Shown here one piece after another: positions 1-11,600 of a DNA stretch of 40,671 nucleotides. The notes under the pieces are model-generated. The model did not search any database. It was not told the origin of the DNA and was given only the letters and a program-made list of their open reading frames with translations. Each line of letters starts with the position of its first letter. Positions within the stretch are counted from its first letter, which is position 1. Source of the DNA: Entophlyctis helioformis (Eukaryota; Chytridiomycota; Chytridiomycetes; Chytridiales; Chytriomycetaceae); NCBI GenBank assembly GCA_025526915.1, contig JAHLKH010000213.1, positions 1 through 40,671 on the forward strand, written 5' to 3'. The position numbers were made by a program, and so were the translations under genes.

Positions 1-43
1 CTTCTGGTGCACTGGCCGTCCCATTGAGGACTTTATGGAGTAA
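1..43 (+). CDS. 3' end of an OPT-family transporter gene copy (partial)
   Basis: Only the last 13 codons and a TAA at 41-43 are inside the window. They read FWCTGRPIEDFME, identical to the C-terminus of the OPT transporter encoded on the minus strand at 16463-18816. This stretch belongs to an inverted repeat with 15861-16505, so the window starts inside a second, oppositely oriented OPT copy that continues to the left. Whether that copy is complete cannot be seen. The coding call rests on identity to the other copy and on the shared stop codon. Confidence 0.75.
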   Translation, partial: FWCTGRPIEDFME

Positions 44-645
44 TCTCGCCGTTGGCGGTTGTCTGTCTCTGTTGTACAACGACTGTTTGGCGTGGCGTGT
101 CTGCCTGTCCTGTTTTGGCCAAGCAAATGAACCATGCAGAATGTGTACTCTACTCTCTTGTCTTGTTCCTTCTCTTCTGTTCAAGTGCATCTGGTGTGTG
201 CATGTGAAGTAGGCTGATCATGCGCGACTGTTGCAGACGGATGTGCGGCAGCAAACAGCGAACAGCAGCAGCAGTTGATGTACAATGATTGCACGGCATG
301 GCAGTCGTCTGTCCGACTGGCTTGGCTGCCCATCCGTCGATGATGGCTGCTGGAGATGGTCGGCCACGACACACAGCCACGTGCAAATCTGCCTTGCCAT
401 TGGTGCACAGCGGCGAACGGCAAATCTTGACAAACTCACCGTGCAAACCAGCAGCCATGAAGCGACTTTTCACCGCAAAGAAGCCAGCCAGAGACAGCCC
501 CGCAGACGACGAGCCCGCAGCAGCAGCAGCAGCCATGAAGCAGACAGAGCAGCTCGAGGACCAGCCGCCGCAAATGGTGCAGGCACACAATCCGCTCCTG
601 CTCGTCCGCAAGCCGCCGAAGCTCACCGGAAAGTACCTGGCAGCG
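1..645. repeat. Left arm of a 645-bp inverted repeat
   Basis: Position x pairs with 16506-x on the other strand, with no net indel over the whole arm, and every stretch compared was identical. The arm holds the OPT 3' end, the intergenic region and the first 63 codons of the vWA gene. It diverges from its partner after 645 (right partner 15861). The arm runs off the left edge, so the true repeat is longer. Confidence 0.93.
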
Positions 646-921
646 GCAAAGGCACTTGAGCACGCCAGGCATGAGGCGTTGAAGCAGCAGCAACAGCAAG
701 CTCTCGACCAGCAGCAACAGCAGCAGCAGCAGCTCCAGACACTCGTGCGCTCAAACACTGTATCGTCCACCCACTCCGTTGCGCCTGCGCTCACATTCAC
801 CGACATTGCAGGCGGCTACCATCAAGCCTCGTCTGTGTCGCCATCCACGCAGTTTCCGACACTGGTCTCTCGCTCCAGCACTGTGACCGCCGGCATGCAT
901 CCGCAGCAGCCTTACTACACT

Positions 922-953
<32 letters not shown>

Positions 954-1917
954 ATACTATCCACAGCAGCTGTCCCCTCTCTCCCCACCGCCGTCATCTC
1001 ACTCGTCGTCGCCCTCGCCGATCGCATTCACTTCGCAGCCGTCGCTCTCTCCCGCCCAGCTCATCGCAAACAACATCCTCAACACAGTCGCCAGCAAACA
1101 GTTGGGAGCGTTCTACAACGACGCTCGGCTCGCTCCCATCATCAGCCGGCTCACATCGGTCAACTTTGCCGAGATTGCGCACAAGTGGCGGCTGTACTCG
1201 GACATTGTGTACGATCTGGCACCGCTTGCACTGTACGACGTCATCTTCTTCATTGACGACAGTGGCAGCATCCTGTTTGACGAGGGCGGCGAGCGGTGGG
1301 ACGATCTCGTGTTCATTCTGTCCAACGCGGCGGATGTGGTGACACGCTTCGACGACGACGGCGTGCAGCTCACGTTTCTCAAGCACGACCGCGAGGCGTA
1401 CCACGTCAAGACCACGGAGCAGGTGCAGTCGTTTTTGCAAAAGGTGTCGTTTACCGGGCAGACGCCGCTGGGAACCAAGTTCAGCGAGCGCGTGCTTGGG
1501 CCGCGGGTCGTGCAGCCTGCGCTGGAGGGCCGGCTCGCCAAACCCGTGCTGGCCATCATCATCACGGACGGCGAGCCGACGGGCGAGGCAAAGGCCACGC
1601 TGGCGAATGCCATCAAGAGTGCACAGACAGCGCTGATGGGCACGCCATATGGTGCGGGTGTGCTGTCGATCCAGATCGGACAGGTGGGCAGCGACAAGGC
1701 AGCACAGGCGTTTCTACAAACGATCGACAGGGACCCAGCATTTGGCGGCATGGTCGACTGCACGTCCAACTACGAGATGGAGGCGGAAGAGTGGCGGCAG
1801 CAGAGCGGCGGAGCGATTGAGCTGACGCCGGAGATGTGGCTGCTCAAGCTGTGTGTTGGTGCGATTGATCCGTCGTATGACTCGCGGGACACGCAGGCTG
1901 TGGACCCATTCCAATAA
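457..1917 (+). CDS. vWA-domain protein (486 aa), paralog 1
   Basis: Single-exon gene. The ATG at 457 starts MKRLFTAKKPARD. An in-frame upstream extension to 289 exists but reads like non-coding sequence, so 457 is preferred. The first 210 residues are low-complexity and hold two Gln tracts, one ending in a run of ten next to YYPQQ. The C-terminal half is a von Willebrand factor A domain. The metal-binding MIDAS motif DDSGS lies at residues 267-271, followed by the Thr of QTPLGT and ITDGEP near 369-374. The end, DCTSNYEME then WLLKLCVGAID, matches the paralog at 20198-21169. Such intracellular vWA proteins usually act in metal-dependent protein binding. No enzymatic domain is visible and the partner is unknown. 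Its promoter and N-terminus are duplicated at 15861-16505. Confidence 0.88.
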
Positions 1918-2930
1918 AGCACGAGTGAGCAGATCGGCTGGCTGGTGCGGATAGGAGCAGCCGCATCGGCAACACAACGAGCTGGCTTGCTGCTGAATGG
2001 CGTCTGTGCATGACGGACTTGCTTTGGCGGGACATGGCTGCACTGCCGAGAGGGTTTGTGTGCAGCAGCCGATCAAATCTGGCCGGCTTGTTGATGGCCG
2101 CAGCGACGCCTCCGAGCCTGTCTGTATCCACACAAACACTGCCGGCATCGATGTGCCTCCACAATCAGTGTTTGCCAGTGCAAGTCAAGGCACTCCCGTG
2201 GCTGCCAGGGGATTTGTTGATGTGGATCTTGCATGTGCGACTGCACTTGCCGGCAGATCTGGAGGCATGAGCACGGGTTTGTTTGTGCTGTCGGAAACAA
2301 ACAAAAGGTGGGCGGATTGAGGTTGCTCCTGCACGCCACAACGCACCGCACTCACCTCGCAACAGCAACAGCAACAGCAACAGCAGCCGCAGCAACAACA
2401 ACAGCCGCGGCAACGACATTGACACCTTCAACAGCAGCTACAGCTACAGCTACAGCAGCCAGCAAGGCACTAGAGGTACGTTTGGTGTCTGTCGTTGTTG
2501 ATGCTGTTGGACGGCCGCCCGCCCGCCCGCCCGCTGGATGGATGGATGGATGGAAGGATGAGCCCGCAGAACGGGGCAGAACGGGGCGGCGAAGAAGGGG
2601 GCAGAACGGGGCAGTGCACGGCAGGTCGACGCACGGCCGGGCAGGGGCCTGTGCTGCACGGCTTGCTTCAGACGGGGTGCCTCACTGCGCAGCCAGCTGA
2701 GCAGCCAGCTGTGCACAGCGGCCTGCCTGCCTAGTCAGCCCTATGCCATGCTGTGCCTTGTCAGCCCAATCCTGTGCCATACTGTGCTGGTGCAATTTTG
2801 CTGTTTGCTGTGCAGCGCCATGTCTCGCTGTGCAGCGCCGTGCCTCGCAGCGCCGTGATGGCCGTTCAGCCACCCTAACCCGATCCCACAACTCACTCTC
2901 TCTTGCAACTCGCAACTCGCTCCACTCGCA
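1918..2930. other. Intergenic region between vWA gene and chitin synthase, simple repeats only
   Basis: No convincing gene. It contains a CAACAG-type run (about 2359-2402), a CTACAG run (about 2437-2456), a GCCC run (2516-2533) followed by GGAT repeats (2536-2557), and short direct repeats around GTGCCATNCTGTGC (2740-2790) and GTGCAGCGCC (2810-2845). The last 200 bp should hold the chitin synthase promoter. Small ORFs here are low-complexity and overlap on both strands. Confidence 0.6.
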
Positions 2931-5460
2931 ATGGCGTCGTCGTACAAACCAGTTCTCGCCGACAACAGCCAAGACCTGCCGCTGCACACCATGGCCTCGT
3001 CGTTCCAGATGCAGCCGTACGTCTCACGCCTCTTGTCTCATGCCTCTTGTCTCACACCCTCCGCCTCGTGTCTCTTGTCTCACACCACCGCCATGCCGCA
3101 CCATGCCATGCCTCGCTGCGTCCCCCTCCCGCCCTCCCAGTCAGGGCTCGTCTGCCGCCACCTTCTCCACCGACACCATCGCCCGCTACTCCAAGAAGGA
3201 GGTCAATGCCAAGGCCGGCAACTTTGTCTTGAACGTCCCCGTCGCCCAGGAGATTATCCACGACGCCGTCTTCCAGCAGGGCGAGGAGTTCACGCACATG
3301 ACGTACACCGCTGTCACTTGCGACGCCGAGGACTTCCCCAAACAGTACGACCTGCGCCAGCGCCGCTTCAACCGCCACATCAAGATCGCGCTCGTCGTCA
3401 CCATGTACAACGAAGACGACATGCTCTTCATCAAGTCCATGCTCGCCGTGCAAAAGAACATTGCCTACCTGTGCTCGCCCGAGTGCCCTTACTCGTGGGG
3501 CCCCGACGGCTGGAAAAACTTTGTCGTCGTCATCGTCTCGGACGGCCGCGCCAAGATCAACCCGCGCGTCAAGACCGTGCTCTCGGTCATGGGTGTCTTT
3601 GCCGACGGCCTCATGCGCTCGTCGGTCAACGACCAGGACGTCAAGGCACACATCTTCGAGTACACCGCCCAGACCGCCGTCGACCGCGACCTGTCCATCC
3701 GCTCGCGCAAGCAGGGCATCTACCCGACCCAGATCATCTTTGTGCTCAAGGAGAAGAACGCCAAGAAGATCAACTCGCACAAGTGGTTCTTCGAGGCCGT
3801 CTGCGAGACCATCCAGCCCGAGGTCACCCTGCTCCTCGACGTCGGCACCAAGCCCTCGGCCGTGTCGTTCTACCAGCTCTACCGTGCATTCGAGCGCGAC
3901 CCCAACATTGGCGGTGCCTGTGGTGAGATTGCTGCCGAGCTCGGCCAGACCTACACCAAGCTGCTCAACCCGCTCGTGGCCACGCAGAACTTTGAGTACA
4001 AGATGTCCAACATCCTCGACAAGCCGCTCGAGTCGTCGTTTGGCTACATCTCCGTCCTTCCCGGCGCCTTCTCTGCCTACCGCTACAAGGCCCTCAAGGG
4101 TCGCCCTCTCGAGATGTACTTTGCTGGCGAGAAGCCCGGCGCAGACATCTTCACGTCCAACCTGTACCTGGCCGAGGATCGCATTCTCTGCTTTGAGCTG
4201 GTCGCCAAGAAGCACGAGGCGTGGCGTCTCAAGTACGTCAAGTCGGCGCGCGCTGAGACGGACGTGCCCGACCAGCTGCCCGAGCTCATCTCCCAGCGTC
4301 GTCGCTGGCTCAACGGCTCCTTCTTTGCTGCCCTCTACGCCCTGTCCAACTTCTTCCAGATCTTCCAGTCGCCGCACTCGGCTTTCCAGAAGCTCCTCTT
4401 CACCCTCGAGTTCATGTACAACGCCGTCAACCTCGGCTTCACCTGGATCTCGCTCGCCAACTTCTACCTGTCGTTCTACTTCCTCTGCAGCATCGCCAAG
4501 GACGTCAACCCGAAAAATCTGCCTCTGGGCCCGAACACCGATGTGATTTTTGACTTTGTCCGCGAGCTGTACATCTTTGCCATTGTCGCCATCTTCATCT
4601 CGTCGCTCTCCAACCGTCCCCAGGGCTCCAAGTGGCTGTACTACTCGCTCTCGGTCATGTTCTCGCTGATCATGTGTCTCATGCTCTACCTCGGCGGATA
4701 CACCATCTACACCGCGGTCATTGACTTCAAGGACCGCGATGACTCGAAGCAGACGTTCATCGAGTACTTCCGCAGCACGACCGTCTTCCGCGACCTCGTC
4801 GTCTCTGTGCTCTCGACATACGGCCTGTACTTTGTCTCGTCGGTCATCCACCTCGACCCCTGGCACTGCATCACCTCGATGGTGCAGTACCTGCTCATCC
4901 TGCCCACATACGTCAACATCTTTATGATCTACTCGTTCTGCAACCTGCACGACGTGTCTTGGGGAACCAAGGGCGACAACAAGGCCGAGGAGGTCAAGGC
5001 TGCCGTCGTCCAGACCAACGCTGCCGGCCAGCAGGTATTCCAGGTTGAAATCCCCACCGAGCCCGAGGACGTGACCGCGGCATGGAATGTCCACGTCAAG
5101 CAGCTTGCGTTCCAAAAGGCCAATCCCTTTACCGAGTCGAGCAAGGTCGACGAGAAGACCAAAAATGAGGACGCCTGCAAGGAGTTCCGTACCAAGGTGG
5201 TGCTCTCGTGGATCGTCTCCAACGCGGTGATTGTCGTTCTCTTCACAAACGACAAGTTCCTCAAGAAGTACTTTAGCAACTCGACCAAGGCAAACGCTGT
5301 CAACCCCTACCTGACGTTTGTGTTCTGGTCCGTGGCCGTTCTCTCGCTCATCCGCTTCATTGGTTGCTGTGTCTACATGGTCCAGTGGTGGATCGAGAAG
5401 ATTGCTGAGGCTGCCAGTGCACCTGCCCGCCCGCCTCCCCCTCGCCGCGAGGAGGCTTAG
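2931..5460 (+). CDS. CHS: Chitin synthase, division 1 (class I-III type), 801 aa
   Basis: Polymerises UDP-N-acetylglucosamine into chitin at the plasma membrane. Two exons, 2931-3016 and 3141-5460, separated by a 124-bp intron (GTACGT donor, CAG acceptor) whose phase joins the frames exactly. Visible family signatures: LLLDVGTKPS near 259-268, the catalytic EDR at 374-376, QRRRW at 414-418, and SWGTKG at 635-640 after the membrane segments. At least five hydrophobic spans follow QRRRW, with two more near the C-terminus, as expected. The N-terminus is short (about 125 residues before the GT-A core) and has no myosin or cytochrome-b5 domain, which excludes classes IV-VII. The minus strand is also open for over 800 codons, a by-product of GC-rich codon choice. 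The 3' end stops about 90 bp before the tRNA-Asp repeat arm. Confidence 0.96.
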
Positions 5461-6477
5461 TTTGTCTCTCCGATCATCATCTATTGTCATTCCCATGATT
5501 CATCCCATTTTGTTATTCTGTGAATGAATCGATACTCGTCTGTTCATGAATGAGTGATCCAAGCACATTCTTGGCCGTCTCTTGGATGCTGTGCTCTTGT
5601 AAGCTGGACGATCTGGGCGAGCATCGGCAGTCTGGTCGCACGATGCAGATCTTTGACGCGTTGTGGTTGGCAAGCCATGCATGTGCACATGCATGCCAAG
5701 TCTGTGTGATCAAGAGTACCATGCTGGTGAGTGGTTGTCCTTGATGGCAAGCCAAGTGGTCCCACTTGCCGAGATTGGCGGGCAGCCGTGCACCAATGGC
5801 AACAACGCATCGGCATATCGAGATGATGGCACTCACAATGACAGATTGCATCAACCCAGCCGTGCCGCGATGACCATGCCGGCCGAACAGCACATGGACA
5901 GCCTCATAGCATCCCTTGCCATTGCCATGCATCACGAGCCTGTGAGCCAGTCGCAATGCGTCTGTGCATCCTGCCATGACCTGGCAGTCCGTCAGTGGCG
6001 CATTCCACCACACACACGCATCATACAGTTGCCATCTGCACACCAACCAGCCACAGCCGTTGATGCGATCACAAGCGATCAGTGCCACGGCCACTCACAC
6101 CAGACCAGCCATGCACGCACGCATGCACAGACAGACAGCACGAGTCTAATGACAGCAAAAAGACCAACCACGGCTGACCACAGCACAAAGTAGCAAAAAG
6201 AAGGAAGGCGAATGACGAGACAGGAGTAACAGTGCTGGTTGCCCAGAGTTTCTTGAAAGTTGAGGAGTTGATAACCTGGTCTCTTCGGCCCTCTGTGTGC
6301 AGAGTGGGAGCAGCACGCTGTTCAAGGCGGCTGCTGACCAGTCGGAGGCAGTTGTGGGAACCAGTGAGTGGATCGTGTCGCGTGACACGGCTGACCAATC
6401 CAGCGTGGATCGCATTGGTTGGATACATGCAATCATGAATGTAGTGGCAAAAGCGGAAAAATCGTACAAGAGGGGTA

Positions 6478-6549
6478 TCTTCAGTAGTATAGTGGCTAGT
6501 ATCTCCGCCTGTCACGCGGAAGACCGGGGTTCGATTCCCCGCTGAAGAG
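6478..6549 (+). tRNA. trnD-GUC: tRNA-Asp (GTC)
   Basis: A 72-nt cloverleaf can be folded by hand. The acceptor stem TCTTCAG pairs with CTGAAGA and the discriminator is G at 6549. The anticodon stem TCCGC/GCGGA encloses loop CTGTCAC, giving anticodon GTC. The T-arm CGGGG-TTCGATT-CCCCG is perfect. There is no intron and CCA is not encoded, as expected for a eukaryote. An identical gene lies on the minus strand at 21755-21826 in the inverted arm. Confidence 0.97.
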
Positions 6550-6779
6550 CACCACTTTTGCTTGTTGCAACTGTTTTTTGCCACTCGCTGCTTCTGCATC
6601 GGCATCTGGCCCGCATTCTATCCATTTTGGCTGTCTCACTGCCTTCTGCACACCACCTGCGTTGTCTGGCTGATCGTTTGTGGAAATGCCCCCATGTGAG
6701 CAACTGAACTTGCGGTTGTGCATCATGCAAATGGCTCAACTGGCACGCATCTGCAGAGTTGGGGGTGTGGTGTCTTATG

Positions 6780-7198
6780 GCTGTGTGAAGAGCGTTACTC
6801 GTGGGTCGTGCAATGCGAGGGCTTGGAGTATAGCATTCATGTCCAGCCAATATGGTTGAGCTCGCGGCATGGAACTGCCATCTTGGTGTGATCCAGTGTT
6901 GAGAGGGCTGCTGCAAACGGACAGCAAAGGCCGAGAGAGGCTGCAGGGTCTGGTTAGACGAGAACTGTGAGGGCAAGTGTGAGGAATGGGGATTGGCAGA
7001 TGGAATGCAGTCAGGGCACGTGACCGCGTTGCTGCAGAGCGAGGCAGCAAGTCTAACATCCAGTTTCTTGAAGCACACGCCATGCCGCTCGCAGCTTCCA
7101 ATGGACATCTGGATGTGCTCAAGTGCATGCACAAGGCGATGAGCGAGGCAGCGCGGTTTGGCAAGCTGGATACTGCGGCGTGACTACCATGCAGCAAT
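6780..7198 (+). pseudogene. Ankyrin-repeat gene remnant (left copy)
   Basis: Short ankyrin-like stretches appear in different frames: ELAAWNCHLGVIQ (from about 6850), VWLDENCEGKC (about 6950), AASNGHLDVLKCMH (about 7092-7133) and EAARFGKLD (about 7144-7170). They follow the A-A-x-x-G-H-L-D-V-L pattern but are separated by stops and frameshifts. No start codon or full repeat array remains. This copy keeps repeat sequence that the right copy (21190-21520, minus) has lost. It ends abruptly at about 7198, where AT-hook gene sequence begins in the opposite orientation. Confidence 0.65.
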
Positions 7199-8200
7199 CC
7201 ATTGCCTGCATCACTCGCACCAGGAACACCAGTGATCTTGGCAGTGGATGGCGCAGGCTGCACTGTGGGGACAATCTTCCTTGGACGGCCAGGACCGCGT
7301 TTCACTGGCACAGCGTCTGGCATGGCAACTGGCGCAGCAGTGGACGCAGAAAGAGGAGGAGAAGCCTTGATCACGACTTGTGACGGATCCACAACCTTGC
7401 GCGGCCGACCAGGACCGCGCTTGACTGGCGTCACTTCGAGCATCGCAGCCGGTTTGAGATCCTGGGCCACAGGCTCGATCGGTATCTTGCATGGACGGCC
7501 AGGACCGCGCTTGACAGCAGGCTCAACACCAGGCTGACCGGCCGGTGCAGTGTCGCTCTTTCGTGGACGACCACGACCGCGCTTGGCAGGAGCGACGGGA
7601 GTCAGAGTCGGCATGTCTGCATTGGACTCTGTCGCGCTTGTTGTCTGTGCATTCGTCTGTGTGCTTGGAAGCAGAGCAGGTCGTGGAGCAGTGGCAGCAA
7701 CGGTTGGCGATGACGCAGGCAGCAAGCGTTTCTGAGAGCGAGAGGACGGCGTGTTGGATGCTGGCGTGGTTGTGGCGACTGCAGCTGGTGAAGCGGCAGC
7801 ATCTGAGTGACAAGCCAGGTCGCTGCGTGAGCAGTTGAATGCAGATGGCGATGGCAGCAGCGAAGAGTGGCCGGTTGGAGCAACAGCAGCATGAGACGTA
7901 GACGCAGAGGCAGAGGCACAGGCAGACACGGCTGGAAACGCGGCAGTCAGAAGACGCGAATGCTGTCGAGCTGCGCGAGTGTGCGATGCTGGCACGGCGT
8001 GAGACAGATGAGACAGACAGGCAGGACCTGGCAGGCACGGCTGCTGCAGTGGATGCGGCTGGCAATGAGCAAGAGATGCCGATGCTGGCATGGAGCAGCT
8101 GGGCAGCAGCAGCGCAGTCTGGCGAGCACCAAGAGCCTGCGATGCAGACACTGCGGCAGCAGCAGCGGTTGCAGAAGCAGCGGCTTTGGTGGCCGCCATG
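7199..8200 (-). pseudogene. Decayed AT-hook protein gene (3'-truncated copy)
   Basis: Homologous to the AT-hook gene at 38862 onward. Four AT-hook cores are readable in one frame: KRGRGRPRKSD, KRGPGRPCKIP (third hook Arg replaced by Cys), KRGPGRPRKVV and KRGPGRPRKIV. The 5' portion matches the intact gene in a different frame (CLSVSSVSRRASIAHSRSS), so at least one frameshift separates the two parts. The 3' end is lost: the match stops at about 7199, just after VPGASDAGN, and continues into ankyrin debris. The fifth hook and the Gly-Ser region of the intact gene are absent. The copy is probably non-functional. Confidence 0.8.
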
Positions 8201-8654
8201 GACGGTCGGCTCAGCGTCAGTGGGTCGCAGTGAGGCGGGTCTCTGAGCAGTGTTGGTGTGCGTGTGGCCGCTGCTGCTGCTGCTGCTGTCCTTGTTGGCA
8301 CTGGCAGCACCAGAGCCTCACAGTGGCGGCAAGAGCAGCACGGACGACGCTCGCAGACTCGTGGGCAATGTTGAGATGGCGCGTTGTGAGGACAAGTTGC
8401 TGATGAGCGAGACGTTGAGGGATTGCTTGTGGACTGGGGACTGCGAGACACAAAGCAAGTCGTGGTGTGTGGGTTTTGTGGATGGAGACCATCCGGCTTT
8501 ATTGGCTGTTGTATCAGTCTTGTGTAGCTGCTGCTGTTGTTGTTGCAGTCTTGGTGGATGAGAGTGTCATCTTGTGTGGTTTGGTTGGTGGATGGGAGCA
8601 TGAGAAGAAAGGAAACGGAACAGATCGCGCTTTGCAGACGCATCACAAAGCAGA
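8201..8654. other. Gap between AT-hook pseudogene and LRR gene
   Basis: No supported gene. It contains GCT/GCA-rich low-complexity sequence (about 8265-8295 and 8525-8555). The minus-strand frame of the AT-hook pseudogene stays open through it to 8646, but the sequence has no clear counterpart upstream of the intact AT-hook gene. It may hold the remains of the pseudogene 5' end and the 3' UTR of the LRR gene. Confidence 0.4.
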
Positions 8655-11600
8655 TCAGAAGAAGGCGAGAGGAGCGAGGATGGCAGCAACGAGCAACACG
8701 AGCGAGGCAGCCATGGCAGCAGCACCGCTGAGGATGGGCTCGTCGCCACCGCCAGGCAGCGGGTGCTTGGTGTAGATCTCGCCAGCAGGCAGGTCGCCAG
8801 TGCCGTAGATGGAGGCACTGCCAGAGGGAGAGGGCGACGGAGCGGCGGATGGCTGGCCGTACACAGCAGCAACGGTTGTCGTGGCACCAGGAACAACAAT
8901 GACAGGAGTGATGGTGGTCGTGATGACCACAACAGCAGCAGAGGCGGTTGTGGTGGGAGCAATGACGACAGGCACGACGGTCGTGGTGGTCTTGGCAACA
9001 TCAGAAGCAGCCGTGGTCGAGGCAGCAGGCACGGCAGGCACGGTCGTGGAAGCAGGAGCAGCGGGTCCGGCAGTGGCAGAGGCAGCAGACGCGGCCGTGG
9101 TCGTCTCAGGAGCAGCAACAGACACGCCAGTGGTCGCGGATGCAGCCTCAGATGCAGTCGCGGAAGGAGCAACAGCCTCGGACATGGTGGTGGTCGACGA
9201 AGCAATGGTGGCAGACTCGGAGTTGGTTTCAGTTGCAGTCTCGGAGTTGGTTGGAGCAGCATCAGTCGTGGTTGAGACAGTTGTGGTGAAAGTCTCAGTG
9301 GCAGATTCGCCCATGGTCGTAGTGGAAACCTTGGTCATCGTGGCAGACTCGGTCATCGTGGTCGTTGTAACGGATGCTCGGTCGCGGTCACGTGATCCAC
9401 GTGATCCACGTGACCGGACAGACATTGTCGGGCCGCACTGGCCGCTCTGGTTTCCCCCGTTCTTGCAGTCGTCTGCCCGCCGTTCCCCTGCGTGCATACT
9501 CACTGCCCGAGACCAGGTCTGTGCTGCTCCATGAGTAGTCGTCTGCCGCCGTTCCCTGCGCGCATACTCACTGCCCCGAGACCAGCCGGCAAGCCCGTCT
9601 GGCGGCCCAGTGCTACAGTCGTCGTGGTCGTTGTTGTGGTGGTCGTCTCAGTAGTCGTCAACACATAGCCTTCAGCAGCATCCCAGAAACGCGCGTCAGT
9701 TGCTGCACAGATCCACATCTCGCATGCATCCAGCATCACAACTCACACTTGGTCTCAATGCCACAGTCGGTGCCAGTCAGGCCGGCAGGCACACAGATGC
9801 CAGTATCGGTGCCCTTGCAGTCAGTCAGCGTCGCAGGGAAGCCAGGAAGCGTGCCGTCCATGCTGGTGTTGCCAGAGATGTTGCTGTTGGTTGGCAAGGA
9901 GTGAGCGTGTCAGCATCGTGTCGTGCAGTCAATCCAAACACAGCTCAGTGGAATGGCATGCATAGCTTGGTGAGGGAGGCAAGCTGAGCAAGAGTCTTGG
10001 GAATGGGACCAGTGAGCTTGTTGTTGGCGACATTGCTGTTCATGAGAATGCAGAGTCAGCAACAGCCGCAATGATCGCCATCAGTCAGCCAGCATTCACT
10101 CACAGCGAGGTGAGCAAGGTCAGCTTGTCAAACACGTCGGAGAGGGGACCCTCGATGTCGTTGTTCGAAAAGTCACTGGTTGGAGATGGATCGTCAGTGT
10201 GAGTTTGATTGTGCATGCTGGCAGGTGATCATCGCTACTCACATTCTCTCAAGGTAGGTCAGGTTGCCGAGATCAGGGAACGGTCCAGTGATGATGGAAG
10301 CGACGTTGCGCTTGCCAGTCTTCTTGGGTCCAGGCTTGATGCTGGTTGGGAGGAGGAAGAGCAAAGTCAGTCGGCGTGTTTGTGAGCTTGAACGCGACAG
10401 AGCACCAAGTGCAACTTACATTGATGTGACTCGGCCGTCCTTGTTGCATTCCGTGCCAAGGACTTTACAGCAAGACTTGCCCGCAAAGATGAACGGAAGC
10501 AGCTGTTGAAGACCGGCACAGTCCGAGCCGGCAGGAGCAGTGTACGGGCCTGTGAAAGCAGCACGAGATGGGTCATCAAAGTTGTCAGTCGCGACCCTCA
10601 CTGCCAGATCAACATATGGCATGCGACATGGCTTACAATCCTTGGTGACGCCGCAGGTTTGGGCAAGAGTCACGTCTTGGGGAACACAGATGCCAGTGTT
10701 GGTGCCCTTGCAGTCTTTCAGAGTCACAGGGAAGCCAGGAAGCGTGCCGTCCATGCCAGTGTTGCCAGAGATGTTGCTGTTGGTTGGCAAGGAGTGAGCA
10801 TGTCAGCATCGTGTCGTGCAGTCAATCCAAACACAGCTCAGTGGAATGGCATGCATAGCTTGGTGAGGGAGGCAAGCTGAGCGAGAGTCTTGGGAATGGG
10901 ACCAGTGAGCTTGTTGTTGGCGACATTGCTGTTCATGAGAATGCAGAGTCAGCAACAGCCGCAATGATCACCATCAGTCAGCCAGCATGCACTCACAGGG
11001 AGGTGAACGAGGTCAGCTTGTCAAACACGTCGGGAAGGGAGCCCTCGATGGCGTTGTTCGACAGGTCACTGATTGTGCGGCAGCAGTGTCAGTCGATCAT
11101 TGTTGCATGCTGCACGTCAACACTGCATGGCATGGCACAACTCACAGTTCCTGAAGCTTGGTGAGACCGCTGATCTTGACCGACAGCTGGCCAGTGATGC
11201 TCTTGGTTGGAAGCAGGCTTGGATTGGCAAAGCGTGTTAGAATGCATGCTCACGATCAGAGCATCGAGGAGCGTGGCAACTCACAGCTTGGTGGCACAGT
11301 TGTCGGCATCACAGGCGACGCCTGCCACCTTGCAGCAGTCGGAATACTTGTCAAAGACAGAAGGAATGATGTCTTGGAGGATCGCGCAGTCCGAGCCAGG
11401 AAGAGCAATGCAGCCTGAGGAAGAGCGAGATGGTTGAACAGCACGTGTCAGTCTCGATCCTTGCATACAGACAAACCACCACAAAACATGAAGTATGACT
11501 TACAGGGGTTGTTTTCGATGTAGCAGTCGGGACCCTTGTGACTTTCAGGAACGCAAACGTTTGTGTGAGCACCATCGCAATCCCTGATGCTTTCAGCAAA

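Larger units (their letters stand above)
5550..7198. repeat. Left arm of an older inverted repeat (tRNA-Asp plus ankyrin debris)
   Basis: Matches 21190-22765 on the opposite strand (positions sum to about 28304 around the tRNA). By eye the arms are clearly homologous but diverged, with many substitutions and indels. The left arm has at least two extra segments, about 6895-7045 and about 7135-7178. No reading frame is kept between the arms in 5550-6470, so that part is judged non-coding. The outer end begins about 90 bp past the chitin synthase stop. The inner end abuts the AT-hook pseudogene at about 7198. Confidence 0.88.

Noticed and set aside
289..456. Upstream start for vWA paralog 1 (MHGMAVV...)
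   Set aside because: The extension reads like untranslated sequence with no composition shared with the rest of the protein. Its duplication at 16050-16217 is explained by the inverted repeat.
3052..5496. 814-codon minus-strand ORF opposite the chitin synthase
   Set aside because: It mirrors the real gene codon by codon, is Val/Asp/Glu/Arg-rich, and has no domain. It results from GC-biased third positions.
5513..6094. Minus-strand ORF similar to one at 22211-22642
   Set aside because: Both come from the diverged inverted repeat. The frames are not conserved between copies, so protein coding is unlikely.
8809..9534. 241-codon plus-strand ORF rich in Val/Ala
   Set aside because: Antisense of the Thr/Ser stalk of the LRR protein and part of the LTR.
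9366..9617. The repeat pair considered as transposable introns (introners)
   Set aside because: TG...CA ends and 5-bp target duplications fit an LTR better, and the ends are not splice sites. Cryptic donors inside were noted, but exact removal by splicing is not supported.
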